In this document: positions 6,347 through 8,205 of the stretch, piece by piece
How the letters are laid out: each line of letters starts with the position of its first letter
How positions within the stretch are numbered: position 1 is the first letter of the stretch
Origin: Desulfobulbus sp.
Lineage (GTDB): Bacteria > Desulfobacterota > Desulfobulbia > Desulfobulbales > Desulfobulbaceae
Assembly: GCA_028684915.1 (NCBI GenBank)
Contig: JAQUEZ010000264.1
Coordinates: forward strand, 1-8,205
DNA length: 8,205 nucleotides
Direction of reading: 5' to 3'
Made by a program: the position numbers and the translations under genes
The notes under the pieces: generated by a model
Seen by the model: the letters and a program-made list of their open reading frames with translations, nothing else
Told to the model about the DNA's origin: nothing
The model's database searches: none

Positions 6347-7173
6347 TTTTTCAAACCGGTTCCTGTCCCCGGCGGGTTGAGGCTGCCCATACGGTAGCCT
6401 GCCAGATCAACAGTCACAAAGCGGTATCCCATTTTTTTGAGGCGAGTGTCAATTTTTCCCCGGAGTTGCGGATCCAGGCAGGCAGCGATGGACTCAGGCG
6501 GCAATTCGATACGGGCCAATGGGCCGTGGCTGCGTAAGCGAACGGACGCAAAACCAAGCAATTTCAAAAACCGCTCCCCCTGGTCGATACGTTGAAGTTC
6601 TTCTTCGGTAACGGTGATGCCATACGGAATACGTGTCAGCAGACATCCGCCGGCTGGCTTATCCCAAGTGGGTAACCCCTGCTCACACGACAGATCGCGA
6701 ATATCCTGCTTGCTCAGTCCGGCATCGATAAACGGACTCAGCACCCCGAGTTCCCTGACAGCTCTCAAACCAGGCCGATAGTCATCCAAATCGTCCATAT
6801 TACTGCCATCGAGCAGGTATTCCATCCCCTCCTCTTCTGCGATATTGCTCAAGGTACCGAAAAGTTCCCGTTTGCAGAGGTAGCAGCGATCCGGCGGATT
6901 GCCTTTGATTGCAGCAGGAATTGAACGTTTGATAACCCTGTGGCAAACTTGCATGGTCGCTGCCAGCAAACGGGCATCATTGACATCAGCCTCAGGCGTA
7001 TAGGGCGTAACGAAAGTGACCGCCAAAACTCTTCCACTGAGAACCTGGCACGCGGCATGGAGAAGTAACACACTGTCCACACCGCCGGAAAAGGCCACGA
7101 CCACGCCCTCCATGGCTCGCAACCCGACGAGCAGTTTGGCGTATTGCGCCTTTTGGCGTTGCGAAAGAGCCAT
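6343..7173 (-). CDS. larE: Pyridinium-3,5-bisthiocarboxylate mononucleotide synthase LarE (ATP-dependent sulfur transferase)
   Basis: A 276-residue PP-loop ATPase of the LarE family. The enzyme adenylates each carboxylate of the LarB product and replaces oxygen with sulfur. The ATP pyrophosphatase loop is SGGVDS (29-34) in VVVAFSGGVDSVLLL. Further landmarks are LDGSNMDDLDDYRPGLRA (121-138), the WDKPAGGCLLTRIPYG block (170-185), and VTVDLAGYRMGSLN near the C-terminus. Three cysteines, C97 and C100 in DRCYLCKRELF plus C177, match the set that binds a [4Fe-4S] cluster in cluster-dependent LarE proteins. The Lactobacillus plantarum enzyme lacks the CxxC and consumes its single equivalent of C177. 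This points to a catalytic, non-suicidal sulfur donor route (inference). The start is 8 nt after the larC stop, with AGGA at 7180-7183 spaced six nt from the ATG. Confidence 0.95.
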   Translation of the reverse strand: MALSQRQKAQYAKLLVGLRAMEGVVVAFSGGVDSVLLLHAACQVLSGRVLAVTFVTPYTPEADVNDARLLAATMQVCHRVIKRSIPAAIKGNPPDRCYLCKRELFGTLSNIAEEEGMEYLLDGSNMDDLDDYRPGLRAVRELGVLSPFIDAGLSKQDIRDLSCEQGLPTWDKPAGGCLLTRIPYGITVTEEELQRIDQGERFLKLLGFASVRLRSHGPLARIELPPESIAACLDPQLRGKIDTRLKKMGYRFVTVDLAGYRMGSLNPPGTGTGLKK

Positions 7174-7181
7174 CCTTATTC

Positions 7182-8205
7182 CTATCCCTGTTGACCGATA
7201 AGCGCGTAGACCTCCGCCAGGGTAAGATCATTGCGGCGGGCGATTTCCTTGCATTCATCAAATTCCGGCTTCGAGTGGAGGACCGCCCCCTCCAACAACG
7301 CCTGTTTTACCGTGACCGGCCCAAGCAGAGTTTCTAGTTTAACTATCCGCCTTTCTAGCACCGTCTTTTCGAGGGGAAAACTCTTTACCCCAAGGGTGGT
7401 TGTATGGCGAAAGAGCAGCAGCTTGAAACGCTCTTCTTCAGCCACGGAGCACAAGAGGGAAATCTGTACACCAGGACGATTTTTTTTCATCATGACCGAA
7501 GTAAAATGAACATCCATGGCCCCATTTTCCATGAGCAAGCCCATCATGTCGCCCAGGTGCTCCCCAGTCATATCGTCAATATTGCACTGCAGTAGCCGCG
7601 CCTGAGCCGTTTCCGGCCTCTGGGCCAGCTTCGTTTGCGCGAGATGGACCCGCAGGATATTCGGTCGCTCAGTTTCCCGGTGACCGATGCCATAGCCGGT
7701 CTTGGTGGTGGTCATGTGTGGAGAATCTGTAAACTCGTCAACCACAGCGGCAAGAATGGCGGCGCCCGTAGGGGTCGTGGCCTCATGGGCCGCTCCGCCG
7801 CGCCTGGTCGGGACTCCATGGAGTATTTCCACAGTGGCCGGGGCTGGAACCGGGATGACTCCGTGAGCGCAACGAACAAAACCGCTCCCTAATTCGACCG
7901 AGGAGGCCCAGACCGCATCCACGCGCAAACGGGAAGAACAGATAGCCGCACCCACGATATCCACGATGGAATCCGTGGCACCCACTTCATGGAAGTGGAC
8001 CTCATCCACCACCGACTTCCCGTGCACCTTGGCCTCGGCCTCAGCGACTCGCCGGAAGATGCCCAGGCTGGCCGCCTTGATCTCGTGCGCCAAAGAGCTG
8101 CCCTCAATGATATGCCGAATATCAGCAAAACTGCGATAACAACCATGCGGGCCTGCCGCAGCGCCCTCTTCACCGCGATGGTGCTCATGGTCCTCATGCA
8201 GATGA
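7182..8205 (-). CDS. larC: Nickel-pincer cofactor nickel insertase LarC, N-terminus cut by window edge
   Basis: LarC inserts nickel into the pyridinium bisthiocarboxylate nucleotide in a CTP-dependent cyclometallation, the last step of NPN synthesis. About 340 residues are visible. The frame is open through base 8204, and a TTG at 8091-8093 is internal, not the start. The first visible residues are a histidine-rich loop, HLHEDHEHHRGEEG, typical of LarC and probably nickel-binding. Next comes YRSFADIRHIIEGS, then the conserved VDEVHFHEVGATDSIVDIVGA. Later landmarks are NIDDMTGEHLGDMMG and MMKKNRPGVQ, which belongs to the C-terminal LarC2 part. LarC1 and LarC2 are one continuous frame here, unlike L. 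plantarum where a programmed frameshift joins them. From the usual family length about 70 N-terminal residues lie beyond the edge. It is followed by larE after 8 nt. Confidence 0.95.
   Translation of the reverse strand, partial: HLHEDHEHHRGEEGAAAGPHGCYRSFADIRHIIEGSSLAHEIKAASLGIFRRVAEAEAKVHGKSVVDEVHFHEVGATDSIVDIVGAAICSSRLRVDAVWASSVELGSGFVRCAHGVIPVPAPATVEILHGVPTRRGGAAHEATTPTGAAILAAVVDEFTDSPHMTTTKTGYGIGHRETERPNILRVHLAQTKLAQRPETAQARLLQCNIDDMTGEHLGDMMGLLMENGAMDVHFTSVMMKKNRPGVQISLLCSVAEEERFKLLLFRHTTTLGVKSFPLEKTVLERRIVKLETLLGPVTVKQALLEGAVLHSKPEFDECKEIARRNDLTLAEVYALIGQQG

Noticed and set aside
8091..8093. TTG as the larC start codon
   Set aside because: The frame stays open for 37 more codons to the window edge, and those residues contain the expected LarC histidine-rich loop and conserved helix, so the gene starts outside the window.

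Overview
The window looks like chromosomal DNA of an anaerobic proteobacterium, most likely a sulfate-reducing or related Desulfobacterota. The argument is indirect: PocR-domain sensor kinases, Rcp1-like single-domain response regulators, hybrid kinases with an AHD(F/Y)NN H-box, and a complete unsplit LarC next to LarE and LarB are a common mix there. No marker gene fixes the taxon.

Layout. (1) Positions 1-947 hold no intact gene. The stretch contains a near-consensus chromosomal parS site (106-121), a decayed IS3-family transposase on the minus strand (about 224-660), and a short IS200/TnpA-like N-terminal fragment (about 663-726). The last 150 bases before the first gene contain inverted repeats that could be operator or leader structure. 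(2) Positions 948-5482, plus strand, form a tight signalling operon. It encodes a PocR-PAS-HisKA-HATPase sensor kinase, a stand-alone Rcp1-type receiver (ATGA overlap), and an 806-residue REC-PAS-PAS-HisKA-HATPase-REC hybrid kinase (3-nt gap). None of the three has a DNA-binding or enzymatic output domain, so the final target lies outside the window. (3) Positions 5483-5581 are a convergent intergenic gap with inverted repeats but no clear intrinsic terminator. (4) Positions 5582-8205, minus strand, hold larC-larE-larB in transcription order: larC runs off the right edge, an 8-nt gap follows, and larE and larB overlap by ATGA. These genes make the nickel-pincer nucleotide (NPN) cofactor of lactate racemase and other LarA-family enzymes.

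How the genes work together. LarB carboxylates and hydrolyses nicotinic acid adenine dinucleotide, LarE converts the two carboxylates to thiocarboxylates, and LarC inserts nickel using CTP. This LarE has the three-cysteine pattern (C97, C100, C177) of the iron-sulfur-cluster type rather than the single sacrificial cysteine of Lactobacillus. The LarA-family client is not in view. The sensor operon and the lar operon converge, so a functional link is not implied. I found no clearly new system. The points most worth a second look are the parS site in IS debris, the phosphorelay without an output domain, and the LarE cysteine pattern.
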